Origin: Aerococcaceae bacterium DSM 111020
GTDB lineage: Bacteria; Bacillota; Bacilli; Lactobacillales; Aerococcaceae
Direction of reading: 5' to 3'
NCBI GenBank assembly: GCA_015863185.1
Contig: JACBXP010000006.1
Coordinates: 62,001 to 126,000, forward strand
Length of the DNA: 64,000 nt
A program made the position numbers and the translations under genes. How positions within the stretch are numbered: position 1 is the first letter of the stretch; each line of letters begins with the position of its first letter. Under the pieces are notes generated by a model. The model saw only the letters and a program-made list of their open reading frames with translations. It did no database searches and had not been told where the DNA came from. Below are positions 1-9,108 of the stretch, in pieces.

Positions 1-418
<418 letters not shown>

Positions 419-558
419 TTAATAATGTATCACGAAAGGTCATGACTTTCAAATAAATATTTTCTCATTAATCCTACTATGAAAATACTTTGATACAATT
501 TTTTCCTAGTGATATCACAACTTTATATTATCTAAGACACAAAATCTTTTTTAATGGT

Positions 559-606
559 ATACAAAAACCACCTATTTCACCTCGAATGAAATACGCAGTT
601 TTGTAT
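559..606 (-). terminator. Possible terminator hairpin after the DUF1129 gene
   Basis: Nested complementary arms: outer ATACAAAAAC with GTTTTGTAT, and inner TATTTCA with TGAAATA around a 7-base loop. It lies just past the DUF1129 stop. No clean T-run follows directly on the minus strand, so termination is only probable. Confidence 0.4.
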
Positions 607-618
607 GTAATAGATGAT

Positions 619-1497
619 TTAGAAAATTCCACCCTTAACATCGTAATGTCTTTTAAATAAAATCCGCCCAATGAATGTAATGACCGCAATAATCATATAG
701 GCTGTTGGGGGTAAGATAGGATTTAATCCTCGCGGAATCAGTGCTCCTGATGTACTAACTATTAAAAACCATACTAACATTGAGCCAATTGAAGCTAAAA
801 AGTATTTTGGATAGCCTTTTTGACCTTTGGGCGCGTTAGGATCAGGCATACTTTTCGCTGTAATTAACATCGCTAATCCTGCAGCTAGATAGTTAAGAAT
901 CATAGTCACTATCCCAAAATATTGTCCGCCTTCAACATCAGAATTTGCCATCGAAAATCCTGTTAAAAAGGTGAAAATTGAACCGAGTAAAAGTGCGCCA
1001 TCCACATAAATTTGCCAATCTGGTGATATTGTATGTTCTTCAGTTTGAGGATTCAATTCTTGGTCAATGATGCTCTGAGCTACTTCTGTCGGTGTGCCAT
1101 AAATATGGCGTGCCGTTTGACCTGAGTCTTGACCGTCCAAGAGTGTTTGGACTATTTCTTCATAGACTAGTTGTCGTACCTCATAATCTAATTCATCGAC
1201 TAAACGACGATCTAATGTCACCATGAATTGTTGATTTTTTGCTGTTAAGCGATTAAAATCTGTCTGTAAAACTCCTGCTATGGGACTTTTTTCTTCAATA
1301 TAATCTTGCGATTCTTGAACTTCTTCTAGTCGCTCTTCAATAGTCTCCATCTGTTCTACTTGCTCTTGAGTAGAAATACTTTCCTCATCTGATAATGATT
1401 TTGTATGAATCACAATTTCTTTATCTGGAGATTGCTTAGTCTCACGGTCTAGCTTTTCAGTCGATTCTGGTTCTAGTTGTTTATGTTGGTCTGTCAT
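619..1497 (-). CDS. DUF1129 family membrane protein
   Basis: A 292-residue membrane protein of the DUF1129 family, which is found in Lactobacillales next to ychF; its function is unknown. Residues 1 to about 75 are highly acidic and probably disordered. A soluble region follows (about 80-160) with a helical segment containing RRLVDELDYEVRQLV. Four hydrophobic segments occupy roughly residues 168-280, and the C-terminus is basic (KRHYDVKGG). It sits 12 bases downstream of ychF on the same strand, so co-transcription with ychF and the parB block is likely. Family assignment comes from the sequence and conserved neighbourhood. Confidence 0.82.
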   Translation of the reverse strand: MTDQHKQLEPESTEKLDRETKQSPDKEIVIHTKSLSDEESISTQEQVEQMETIEERLEEVQESQDYIEEKSPIAGVLQTDFNRLTAKNQQFMVTLDRRLVDELDYEVRQLVYEEIVQTLLDGQDSGQTARHIYGTPTEVAQSIIDQELNPQTEEHTISPDWQIYVDGALLLGSIFTFLTGFSMANSDVEGGQYFGIVTMILNYLAAGLAMLITAKSMPDPNAPKGQKGYPKYFLASIGSMLVWFLIVSTSGALIPRGLNPILPPTAYMIIAVITFIGRILFKRHYDVKGGIF

Positions 1498-1509
1498 GTT
1501 ATTCCTCCT

Positions 1510-2610
1510 CTAGACATTAAATCTAAAGAGCATAATATCGCCGTCTTGAACAATATAGTCTTTACCTTCAGAACGATATTTTCCAGCTTCTTTGGCTTTT
1601 GCTAGACTGCCAGCAGCCATTAAATCATCATAGTGAACCGTTTCCGCTCGAATAAATCCGCGTTCAAAATCTGTATGTATAATACCTGCCGCTTGAGGTG
1701 CGGTCATTCCTTTTTTAAATGTCCATGCACGTACTTCTTTCTCACCTGCAGTGAAATAAGTACCTAAACCTAGTAAGGAATAAGATTTTTTGATCAATTT
1801 ATCTAATCCAGATTCCTCAATACCAAAATCTTCTAAAAAAGCTTGTTTTTCATCATCATCGAGAACAGCAATCTCTTCTTCAAGACTGGCACATACTGGT
1901 ACTACTTCTGCTCCTTGTTCCGTCGCTAATGCTTCTACCTCTGCTAGGTAAGGATTTTCAGACGGATCCATAACATCATCTTCACTAATATTAGCGACAT
2001 ATAACATATCTTTTTTAGTTAATAAGAACAATGCACGAACATATGGTTCTTGTTCTTTGGTAAATTCTACTTGATTAGCCATTTTATTTGCTTCAAGTGC
2101 TTCTTTTAATTTTTCCAGAACCTCTAATTCTGCAACTGCTTCAGGTTCTTTCGTTCTAGCTTGTCTCTGAACGCGGTCATATCGTTTATCAACCGTTTCA
2201 AGATCAGCAAGAATTAATTCTAAATTAATCGTCTCAATGTCTTCGATGGGGGCAACTTTCCCTGACACGTGTGTGATATTATCATCATCAAAGCATCGAA
2301 CCACATGACAGATAGCATCTACTTGGCGAATATTTGCGAGGAATTTATTCCCCAAACCTTCTCCTTTACTTGCTCCTTTAACTATCCCAGCAATATCTGT
2401 GAATTCAAAGGTTGTTGGGATCTCTTTTTGGGGTTTTACTACCTCTGTGATTTTTTCTAATCTTTCATCAGGTACTTCAACCACTCCTACATTTGGATCA
2501 ATGGTAGCAAATGGATAGTTTGCGGCTTCTACTCCTGCTTTTGTAATGGCATTAAATAAAGTCGATTTACCAACATTAGGTAAACCAACAATTCCTGCTG
2601 TTAGGGACAT
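1510..2610 (-). CDS. ychF: Redox-regulated ATPase YchF
   Basis: YchF/Ola1 is an Obg-related P-loop NTPase that prefers ATP and binds the ribosome; it is linked to stress responses. The 366 residues match full family length. The P-loop GLPNVGKST begins at residue 9, and DIAGIVKGASKGEG is the switch II region. The coiled-coil insertion is near 130-190, and the C-terminal TGS domain ends in the conserved GDIMLFRFNV. It lies between the DUF951 gene and the DUF1129 gene, all on the minus strand, as in many lactobacilli. No missing motif was seen. Confidence 0.97.
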   Translation of the reverse strand: MSLTAGIVGLPNVGKSTLFNAITKAGVEAANYPFATIDPNVGVVEVPDERLEKITEVVKPQKEIPTTFEFTDIAGIVKGASKGEGLGNKFLANIRQVDAICHVVRCFDDDNITHVSGKVAPIEDIETINLELILADLETVDKRYDRVQRQARTKEPEAVAELEVLEKLKEALEANKMANQVEFTKEQEPYVRALFLLTKKDMLYVANISEDDVMDPSENPYLAEVEALATEQGAEVVPVCASLEEEIAVLDDDEKQAFLEDFGIEESGLDKLIKKSYSLLGLGTYFTAGEKEVRAWTFKKGMTAPQAAGIIHTDFERGFIRAETVHYDDLMAAGSLAKAKEAGKYRSEGKDYIVQDGDIMLFRFNV

Positions 2611-2636
2611 ACTTCACTCTCTTTCTATTTTTCCAA

Positions 2637-2834
2637 TTAATCTTGATGTTGTTTGATAATTTTTTTCATTTTTTTCTCGAAATCTCTCCGGGTCATCGTA
2701 ACAATATGGTCACATTGTTGGCATTGAATCCGAATATCCATACCCATCCGAATAATCTGCCACTCATTTGCTCCACAGGCATGTGGTTTTTTCATTTCAA
2801 CTAAATCAAATTTATCGTATGCTTTAATCGTCAT
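2637..2834 (-). CDS. DUF951 small zinc-ribbon-like protein
   Basis: A 65-residue protein of the DUF951 family, always found between parB and ychF in related bacteria; function unknown. It carries a Cys in HACGANEW and a CQQC pair, which could form a small metal site, and a Lys-rich C-terminal helix. I chose the ATG at 2834 because it follows GGAGG with good spacing; a TTG four codons upstream overlaps that ribosome site and is unlikely. Family call rests on its length, the WxIxRxGxDIRxxC-type motif and synteny. Confidence 0.85.
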   Translation of the reverse strand: MTIKAYDKFDLVEMKKPHACGANEWQIIRMGMDIRIQCQQCDHIVTMTRRDFEKKMKKIIKQHQD

Positions 2835-2848
2835 ATTATCCTCCAAGA

Positions 2849-3742
2849 TTATAATTGAATATTTAATAAATCTAAAATACGAATCAAATCAGATTCAGAC
2901 ATAAATTCTATTTCAATCTTTCCTCTTTTACCACGTTGATTAATCGTTGTCGTTGTACCAAAATATTCTTCCATTTGATTTTCTACTTGAAGAATATAAG
3001 GTGGTTTTTTAGGTTGACGCGTGGTTTCATCTTTTTTCTTAGTTGGTTCACTTTCTTGATTCATTTGTTGAACCATTTCTTCTAATTGACGCACTGTCAA
3101 TTGACCTTTTACTACTTGTTCTGCCAATTGCTTCTGTTGCTTTTTATCTTTCAACCCAAGAATAGTACGGGCTTGTCCCATTGATAATTTTTCTTGATTG
3201 ACCATCATTTTGATTTCTTCTGGCAATTGCAATAACCTTAAGTAGTTAGCGATATAGGGACGACTTTTCCCAATTCTTTCAGCTACTTCAGCTTGAGTCA
3301 AATCGAGTTTATCCATTAATATTTGATATGCCTCAGCTTCTTCAAGCGGACTTAAATCTTCACGTTGTAAATTTTCTACGACAGCAATTTCAATCATTTG
3401 TTCTTCTTCTAATTGGCGAACAATTGCTGGAATCGTTGTTTTACCGGCCATACGACTTGCTCGAACACGTCGCTCACCAGCAATCAATTCATAACCTTTA
3501 ATGGTGGATTGTCTTAATATTACTGGCTGAAACACACCCGATTGTTTAATCGATTCAGACAATTCCTTGAGTGCGGTCTCATCAAATTGTTTTCGTGGTT
3601 GATATGGATTCGGTCGTATTTCATCTAATGATATTTCTTCGACAATTTCATTCTCACTAGGTGACTCTTCATAATTTGAAAAAAGTGCCTCCATTCCTCT
3701 TCCTAGGCCACCTCTTTTTTTAGGAGGATTATTCTTCGCCAC
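2849..3742 (-). CDS. parB: Chromosome-partitioning protein ParB (Spo0J)
   Basis: ParB is the CTPase clamp that loads at parS sites and recruits SMC near the origin. The N-terminus has the ParA-interacting GGLGRGMEALF segment. The CTP-binding motifs RPNPYQPR and GERRVRA lie at about residues 45-95, then the helix-turn-helix (SQAEVAERIGKSRPYIANYLRLL-like region) and a C-terminal dimerisation domain. I prefer the GTG start at 3742 (297 residues). AGGAAG lies 9 bases upstream of it, while the TTG at 3748 would leave only 3 bases. It overlaps the 3' end of parA by 14 bases, which indicates translational coupling. Confidence 0.95.
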   Translation of the reverse strand: MAKNNPPKKRGGLGRGMEALFSNYEESPSENEIVEEISLDEIRPNPYQPRKQFDETALKELSESIKQSGVFQPVILRQSTIKGYELIAGERRVRASRMAGKTTIPAIVRQLEEEQMIEIAVVENLQREDLSPLEEAEAYQILMDKLDLTQAEVAERIGKSRPYIANYLRLLQLPEEIKMMVNQEKLSMGQARTILGLKDKKQQKQLAEQVVKGQLTVRQLEEMVQQMNQESEPTKKKDETTRQPKKPPYILQVENQMEEYFGTTTTINQRGKRGKIEIEFMSESDLIRILDLLNIQL

Positions 3743-4496
3743 TTGCAATCACTTCCTTTGCCAATTCGATATATTTTTGAGCACCACGTGATTTTTTATC
3801 ATAATCAATAATTGAAAGTCCATAGGAAGGCGCCTCAGACAGACGGATATTTCTTGGAATCATCGTATCATAGACCTTTTCTTGAAAGTATTTTTTTACT
3901 TCTTCGACTACTTCAAATCCTAAATTCGTTCTAGCATCTAGCATTGTGATAAGAACTCCTTCGATACGAAAATTACGGTTAAAATTACGTTGCACTAGAC
4001 GGATAGTATTGAGTAGTTGAGTTAGGCCTTCTAGAGCATAGTATTCTGCTTGCACCGGGATCAAAATAGTATCACTGGCAGTGAAAGCATTTATCGATAA
4101 TTGACCTAAGCTCGGTGGACAGTCGATTAAAATATAATCATATTGATTCCTAATCGATGCTAGAGCTTCTTTTAATTTTGTTTCACGTTGTTGAATATTA
4201 ACCAGTTCTAATTCAGCTGCAGCTAATTGTATATTAGAAGGAACGATATCTAAGTTTTCTCTAGTTGTTGATAATATCGCGTCACTCATCGGTTCTTCAT
4301 TGATTAACACATCATATAAACTTATTTCAACATCCCCTCGCGCTGTTCCAAGACCACTCGTAGCATTTCCCTGAGAATCTGAATCAACAATGAGAGTTTT
4401 CTTTCCTAGATAAGCTAATGCTGCTCCTAAGTTAACGGTTGTCGTTGTTTTTCCTACGCCACCTTTTTGATTTCCGACTGCAATTATTTTGCCCAT
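3729..4496 (-). CDS. parA: Chromosome-partitioning ATPase ParA (Soj)
   Basis: A deviant Walker-A ATPase that works with ParB in origin segregation and, in Bacillus, modulates DnaA. At 255 residues it has the usual length. The deviant P-loop KGGVGKTTT is at residues 11-19, the switch includes DCPPSLG, and the C-terminus carries IPRNIRLSEAPSYG. It lies directly between rsmG and parB; no noc gene separates rsmG from parA. An internal stretch at 4179-4188 (TGTTTCACGT) matches the first ten bases of the parS consensus, but the other half does not match. Confidence 0.96.
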   Translation of the reverse strand: MGKIIAVGNQKGGVGKTTTTVNLGAALAYLGKKTLIVDSDSQGNATSGLGTARGDVEISLYDVLINEEPMSDAILSTTRENLDIVPSNIQLAAAELELVNIQQRETKLKEALASIRNQYDYILIDCPPSLGQLSINAFTASDTILIPVQAEYYALEGLTQLLNTIRLVQRNFNRNFRIEGVLITMLDARTNLGFEVVEEVKKYFQEKVYDTMIPRNIRLSEAPSYGLSIIDYDKKSRGAQKYIELAKEVIASGEE

Positions 4497-4515
4497 TGTG
4501 CGGTCTCCTCCTACT

Positions 4516-5238
4516 CTACTTTATTGGCTGCTTCGTTGGTTTACCAGCTTTACGCGGGTATTTATTTGGCGTATCTAATGTTTTATTAATGACAACAACA
4601 GATCTTTCTCCTTCGTTATTAGGTAACTCTTCTGTGTGAATCGTTACTAATTTACCGCCCAATATTTGTATCGCTCCTTGAGCTTTTTTTACTTCATCTT
4701 GAGCTTTTGCTCCTTTTAACGCAACAAAAGAGCCTCCCTTTTTAACAAATGGCATACAATATTCACAGAGTACATTCATGTTCGCAACTGCTCTAGCTGT
4801 TGCTATATCAAAACGACCTCGAAAATCTTTATCTTGCCCCACATCTTCGGCCCGACCATGAACAAGTGTCACTTGATTAGTTAAGTGTAATTCCTCAATC
4901 AATACTTCTAAGAATTTAATTCTTTTCATGAGTGAGTCCACAATTGTTACATGCATTGTAGGTTTCGCTATTAACATTGGCAAACTGGGGAAACCAGCAC
5001 CTGCTCCGATATCAATGAGCCTTTTTTCATTCATATCCACCTCATCAACCCATAAAGGCATCATAGAGTCGAAAAAGTGTTTTAAATAAACTTCTTCCGG
5101 GTCAGTAATAGCAGTTAAGTTTACTTTTTTATTCCATTCAATAAGCAATTGATAATATACATTATATTGTTCAATTTGTTTTTCATTCAAAATTATTTGT
5201 TTATCATGAAGTGCTTGAATAAATTCTTCGATTGTCAT
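4516..5238 (-). CDS. rsmG: 16S rRNA (guanine-527-N7)-methyltransferase RsmG
   Basis: RsmG (GidB) methylates N7 of G527 in 16S rRNA using SAM. The 240-residue length is normal. The SAM-binding loop reads DIGAGAGFPSLP near residue 75, and the family motif RAVANMNVLCEYC lies near 140. The C-terminus is rich in Lys and Pro. The start at 5238 is preceded by AAAGGAGG with suitable spacing. It is first in the rsmG-parA-parB-DUF951-ychF run, a layout found beside oriC in many Firmicutes, suggesting this end of the window is origin-proximal. Confidence 0.96.
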   Translation of the reverse strand: MTIEEFIQALHDKQIILNEKQIEQYNVYYQLLIEWNKKVNLTAITDPEEVYLKHFFDSMMPLWVDEVDMNEKRLIDIGAGAGFPSLPMLIAKPTMHVTIVDSLMKRIKFLEVLIEELHLTNQVTLVHGRAEDVGQDKDFRGRFDIATARAVANMNVLCEYCMPFVKKGGSFVALKGAKAQDEVKKAQGAIQILGGKLVTIHTEELPNNEGERSVVVINKTLDTPNKYPRKAGKPTKQPIK

Positions 5239-5255
5239 GTTACTGGCCTCCTTTT

Positions 5256-5273
5256 GTGAAACAAATGTTTCAC
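5256..5273. promoter_or_regulatory. Palindrome made of parS half-sites in reversed order
   Basis: GTGAAACA and TGTTTCAC flank a two-base AA centre, just upstream of the rsmG ribosome site. The ParB site consensus contains the same two 8-base halves in the opposite order (TGTTTCAC then GTGAAACA). The palindrome is seen directly; binding by ParB is unproven. Confidence 0.4.
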
Positions 5274-5429
5274 GCTCTCTATACTTTAACTTAAATCATG
5301 ATAACATTCAATCTTGACCTCAGTAAAACCTATATAATATTCATTAAAATAATCTGGTAAAATATACTATACAAGACATTATTTTCAGTGTTTGATAAAC
5401 TAATGATATTAGAAAACAGGAGGTCACCC

Positions 5430-6257
5430 ATGAAAATTATTTCTTGGAATATTGATTCATTAAATGCTGCATTGACAAGTGATTCTGCTCGAGCTGAGCT
5501 TTCTCGCAAAGTTCTCGATACCATTGATCATCATGATCCAGATGTCATTGCGATACAAGAGACAAAATTATCTCGTACTGGGCCTACAAAAAAGCATCTC
5601 TCCATATTAGAAGAAAGAGTTCCTCACTATACAATTCATTGGAATAGTTCGCAAGAGCCTGCACGAAAGAGTTATGCCGGGACAATGTTTCTAGTTCGCG
5701 AAACACTTAATCCAGAAGTTCATAGCGTGACAATTGATGCCCCTGATACAATGGATGCTGAAGGACGTGTGATGACACTAGAATTTGAAAACTATTATTT
5801 AACACAAGTATACACACCTAATGCAGGTAGGGATTTAGTTCGCTTGTCCCTTCGACAAGAATGGGATATTAAATATGCCGATTATTTAGAACGTTTAGAT
5901 CAAAATAAACCCGTGATCGCAATGGGAGATTTTAACGTAGCGCATCATGAAATTGACCTAGCTAATCCTAATAATAATCGCCAGTCCGCCGGTTTTACAA
6001 TCGAAGAACGGGAAGGTTTTACGAATTTACTCGCGCGTGGCTTTGTAGATACATTCCGTTATCTACACGGACCGATAGAAGGACAATATACATGGTGGAG
6101 TCAATTAGCTAAGACAAGTAAAATCAATAATTCTGGCTGGAGAATTGATTATTTTATCGTTAGTGACCGTATCAAAGATCGTGTACAAAAATCTGAAATG
6201 GTCGATTCTGGCCCAAGACAAGATCATACGCCAATACTCCTAGAAATTAATTTATAA
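5430..6257 (+). CDS. exoA: Exodeoxyribonuclease III (AP endonuclease)
   Basis: An ExoIII-type Mg2+-dependent nuclease that cleaves abasic sites and trims 3' ends in base excision repair. The ATG at 5430 follows AGGAGG; an upstream in-frame ATG lacks a ribosome site. The 275 residues carry the full EEP-family motif set: MKIISWNIDSLNAA, IQETKLS with the metal-binding Glu, MGDFNVAH near residue 170, WRIDYF, and the C-terminal DHTPI with the catalytic His. It is a single gene with its own terminator downstream. Confidence 0.96.
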   Translation: MKIISWNIDSLNAALTSDSARAELSRKVLDTIDHHDPDVIAIQETKLSRTGPTKKHLSILEERVPHYTIHWNSSQEPARKSYAGTMFLVRETLNPEVHSVTIDAPDTMDAEGRVMTLEFENYYLTQVYTPNAGRDLVRLSLRQEWDIKYADYLERLDQNKPVIAMGDFNVAHHEIDLANPNNNRQSAGFTIEEREGFTNLLARGFVDTFRYLHGPIEGQYTWWSQLAKTSKINNSGWRIDYFIVSDRIKDRVQKSEMVDSGPRQDHTPILLEINL

Positions 6258-6269
6258 AAACAAAATAAA

Positions 6270-6306
6270 ACATCGGTTGCAACACATTGCAGACCGATGT
6301 TTTTTG
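6270..6306 (+). terminator. Terminator after exonuclease III gene
   Basis: ACATCGGT pairs with ACCGATGT, with an inner TGC/GCA pairing, followed by a T-run. An A-rich flank on the other side means it may also serve the convergent minus-strand gene. Confidence 0.85.
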
Positions 6307-6334
6307 TTTGGAGCTATGATATAGAGATAAACCC

Positions 6335-7183
6335 TTACTTTTTATTTACCATCTCTTGCATAATCGTTGGAAAATGACGAGAAACTTCTGTCGGTAGAGT
6401 AACATACCGAGTCTCAGCTAACCGATCAGCGGTGTAAGAGTGAATAAATACAGCTGATAACACTGCTTCAATAAAGCCTTCATTAGGAAATTGTCCTACA
6501 AAACTGGCAATAATTCCCGTTAAAGTATCACCCATACCTCCCACCGCTTGACTTGGATTTCCAGAGGTATTTTGATATCGTTGTTGTTCAGTAATCACAG
6601 AAGTAGGTGCACCCTTAGCCACAATACATGCTTGATGCATTTGAGCAAAATGAATCCATTCACTATCTTGATTAATTTTATGCATTGGTTTCTTCATTAT
6701 TTGCTCCCATTCACCAGCATGAGGGGTCATCACCAATTTAGCTAATGTTAGCCGACGCCATTCTTCTTGATGCAAAGCATAAATAGTCAAAGCATCTGCA
6801 TCCATGATTATTGTCTGGTGTGGTTTGGTTCTATCTAAGACTAATTCAATCAAGTATTCAGCACGTTTATCAGTACCTAAACCTGAGCCTATAACAATCG
6901 TATCACTTTTTTCTAATACTGAAATCAAAGCTTCTGACTGATTAAAATCAAGATACATCGCTTCTGGCACTTGTACTAACAATGGTATTTGGTTCTCTGG
7001 GGCAGTCGCTACCGTTGTTAGTCCTGCGCCACTCGTCACAGCACTGAGTGCTGCCATAATTATTGCGCCTCCTTTATTTTCATTGCCTCCTATGCATAGA
7101 CAATGGCCTAGTTTATTTTTATAGGTTGTTTTCTCACGAAGTGGTAACCAACTGACTACATCGTCATAATAAATATACTCCAT
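6335..7183 (-). CDS. nnrD: ADP/ATP-dependent NAD(P)H-hydrate dehydratase
   Basis: A YjeF C-terminal-domain (ribokinase-fold) enzyme that repairs hydrated NAD(P)H. The 282-residue length fits the stand-alone dehydratase without the epimerase domain. Seen motifs are GGNENKGGAIIMAALSA near residue 33, IGSGLGTD near 97, the DADAL loop, TPHAGEW, and the nucleotide-binding anion hole GGMGDTLTGIIASF near 214. No epimerase (NnrE) gene is in the window. It is divergent from the next hydrolase gene, with a palindrome between them. Confidence 0.92.
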   Translation of the reverse strand: MEYIYYDDVVSWLPLREKTTYKNKLGHCLCIGGNENKGGAIIMAALSAVTSGAGLTTVATAPENQIPLLVQVPEAMYLDFNQSEALISVLEKSDTIVIGSGLGTDKRAEYLIELVLDRTKPHQTIIMDADALTIYALHQEEWRRLTLAKLVMTPHAGEWEQIMKKPMHKINQDSEWIHFAQMHQACIVAKGAPTSVITEQQRYQNTSGNPSQAVGGMGDTLTGIIASFVGQFPNEGFIEAVLSAVFIHSYTADRLAETRYVTLPTEVSRHFPTIMQEMVNKK

Positions 7184-7216
7184 TTAATCAATCCTCTAAT
7201 TCTTTAAAGACTTATT

Positions 7217-7230
7217 TGAAAACATTTTCA
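7217..7230. promoter_or_regulatory. cre-like palindrome between divergent genes
   Basis: TGAAAACATTTTCA is a perfect palindrome and matches the catabolite-responsive element consensus except that A replaces G in the central CG. The mismatch is at an important position, so CcpA binding is doubtful. Confidence 0.3.
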
Positions 7231-7282
7231 ATTGAATTTCGTTTCTGATACACTCATTATAGAGAGTTTAAGGAGGAATTGC

Positions 7283-8215
7283 ATGATTACTGAGACACAT
7301 TATTTATATTCCGATCGCAAAGATGTTACCCTAACGACATATTTATTAACACCATCTGAAGAAATTGGACAAAAACAAGAAAGACCACTTGTTTTAATTT
7401 GTCCAGGTGGCGGCTATTTATATTGCTCTGATCGTGAAGCTGAACCAATGGCTCACACTTTTAATGCGATGGGATATCATGCTGCGGTACTAAGATATTC
7501 AACATATTTTGAAGATCGAAAGAAAGTTAACTTAGACCGTCCATTAGAACCCGATACAAATAAATTATTTCCTGCGCCCATGATTGAAATTGCACAGTCT
7601 ATAGAGTTAATCCATAGTTATTCCAATGAATGGAATGTCGATACTCAAAGTGTTGGATTATGCGGCTTTTCAGCAGGTGCTCATAATGTATGTATGTATG
7701 CGACGCACTGGCATAAACCTATCATCCAACAAGCAACACAATTAAAGGGGGATGCGCTAAAACCAGCGTTTCTCATTAGTGCTTATGGACTCCTTGATAT
7801 TGAACATGCAATGAAAGAAGCTTACCGTAGTGGGGATGAAGAAAAAATTAAGCTCACAAACAATCTATTAACTGTTACCTTAGGCACAGCTACTGTTTCG
7901 GATGATGAGCTCAAAGACCTATCACCTATATATGCCGTGGATTCTAAAACTCCTCCTAGTTTCATTTGGACAACCAGTGACGATACATTAGTCGATGCCC
8001 AAGATAGTGTCGCCTTCGCTATGGGTCTGGCTCATGAAAAAATTCCTTTTGAAATGCATGTGTATGAATCTGGTGTTCACGGCTTATCCGCTGGAAATTA
8101 TGCGAGTGCGAACCGAGTAAAACAAATCCATTGGCAAGCCCATCAATGGGTCCATGAGGTCGAACGCTGGCTAGCAAATCAGTTACCAATGGAAAAGTTT
8201 CTATTAGATGAATAA
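7283..8215 (+). CDS. Alpha/beta hydrolase (esterase-like)
   Basis: A 310-residue cytoplasmic alpha/beta hydrolase of the acetyl-esterase/BD-FAE type. The oxyanion-hole motif CPGGGYLYCSDREAEP follows the first strands, the nucleophile elbow is GFSAGAH, and a late Asp (DDTLVDAQDS) and His (SGVHGLS) complete the likely triad. The ATG at 7283 follows AAGGAGGAATT; the upstream in-frame start lacks a site. No signal peptide is present. The natural substrate cannot be told from sequence; short acyl or acetylated-sugar esters are the family habit. Confidence 0.85.
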   Translation: MITETHYLYSDRKDVTLTTYLLTPSEEIGQKQERPLVLICPGGGYLYCSDREAEPMAHTFNAMGYHAAVLRYSTYFEDRKKVNLDRPLEPDTNKLFPAPMIEIAQSIELIHSYSNEWNVDTQSVGLCGFSAGAHNVCMYATHWHKPIIQQATQLKGDALKPAFLISAYGLLDIEHAMKEAYRSGDEEKIKLTNNLLTVTLGTATVSDDELKDLSPIYAVDSKTPPSFIWTTSDDTLVDAQDSVAFAMGLAHEKIPFEMHVYESGVHGLSAGNYASANRVKQIHWQAHQWVHEVERWLANQLPMEKFLLDE

Positions 8216-8236
8216 AATTTTGTTATATCAAACTAA

Positions 8237-8275
8237 AAAACGTCATCCACAATTTAAACTGTGGATGACGTTTTT
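8237..8275. terminator. Bidirectional terminator
   Basis: ACGTCATCCACA pairs with TGTGGATGACGT around an 8-base loop, flanked by A-run and T-run. It serves both the hydrolase gene (plus) and the metal ABC operon (minus). Confidence 0.9.
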
Positions 8276-8280
8276 AAAGA

Positions 8281-9108
8281 TTATGTTGATTTTTTCTTTT
8301 TCAGCCAAATATTTATTGGTTTAATAATCGAAACAATTATAAAAATAATAATAAAGCTCATTGTTATTGCAGCACCCGGAGGTGTATCAAAATAATATGA
8401 ACTCGTTATCCCTGTAAAGATACCGATTAAATTTATAATAATGCCAATCAATATCGCCTGAGAAAAACTCCGCGATAATTTTATCGCCGTTGCAGATGGG
8501 ATAACAATCAGCGCAGAAATTAATAATGCTCCAACAATGGGCATCATAATACTTATGGCGACACCAGTAATAACTGAAAAAACAATTGACATTAATCGCA
8601 CCGGTAGCCCAACGGTAAGTGCTGTCGCTTCATCAAAGCTTAACACATATAAAGGACGCTTAAAGACTGAATAAAGAATTAGGATCAATATAGCTAATAC
8701 CCAAAGTAATTTAACCTCTTCTGAAGAAATCAAAATGATTGAACCAAATAAATATTGGTCCAGCCGAAAATTCGCTTGATTAGAGCTAAAACTAATTAAG
8801 ATTAGAGCTAAGGCCATCCCACCAGACATCATTATCGCCACAGATAATTCAGAAAAATTCTCAAATGAAACTCGCAAATATTCGATCATCAAAGATGCGA
8901 TAATTACCACAATAAGTGTCGTAATGGTAGGATTCCATTGTAATAAAATGCCTAAAGCAACGCCTGTTAATGATATATGTGACAGCGTATCAGATAATAA
9001 CGACTGTCTTCTTAATATTAATAACAGTCCTAGAATCGGTGTAATCAAGGCCATTGCGATCCCTGCTATGAATGAGCGTTGGATGAAGTCATACTGAAGC
9101 ATCTCCAT
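8281..9108 (-). CDS. Zinc/manganese ABC transporter permease
   Basis: An ABC-3 family membrane permease of the ZnuB/AdcB type, 275 residues with about eight hydrophobic segments. The coupling region SFDEATALTVGLPVRLM is near residue 155, and the sequence GALLISALIVIPSATA is characteristic. The start is the ATG at 9108, preceded by GAGGAGGGGG; this makes the gene overlap the ATPase gene by 43 bases. Metal choice (Zn rather than Mn) is inferred from the His-rich binding protein and the Zur-like operator upstream of the operon. The C-terminus is Lys-rich. Confidence 0.9.
   Translation of the reverse strand: MEMLQYDFIQRSFIAGIAMALITPILGLLLILRRQSLLSDTLSHISLTGVALGILLQWNPTITTLIVVIIASLMIEYLRVSFENFSELSVAIMMSGGMALALILISFSSNQANFRLDQYLFGSIILISSEEVKLLWVLAILILILYSVFKRPLYVLSFDEATALTVGLPVRLMSIVFSVITGVAISIMMPIVGALLISALIVIPSATAIKLSRSFSQAILIGIIINLIGIFTGITSSYYFDTPPGAAITMSFIIIFIIVSIIKPINIWLKKKKST

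Noticed and set aside
3781-3800. parS candidate around CACGTG inside parA
   Set aside because: Only the central CACGTG agrees; both outer arms differ from the parS consensus.
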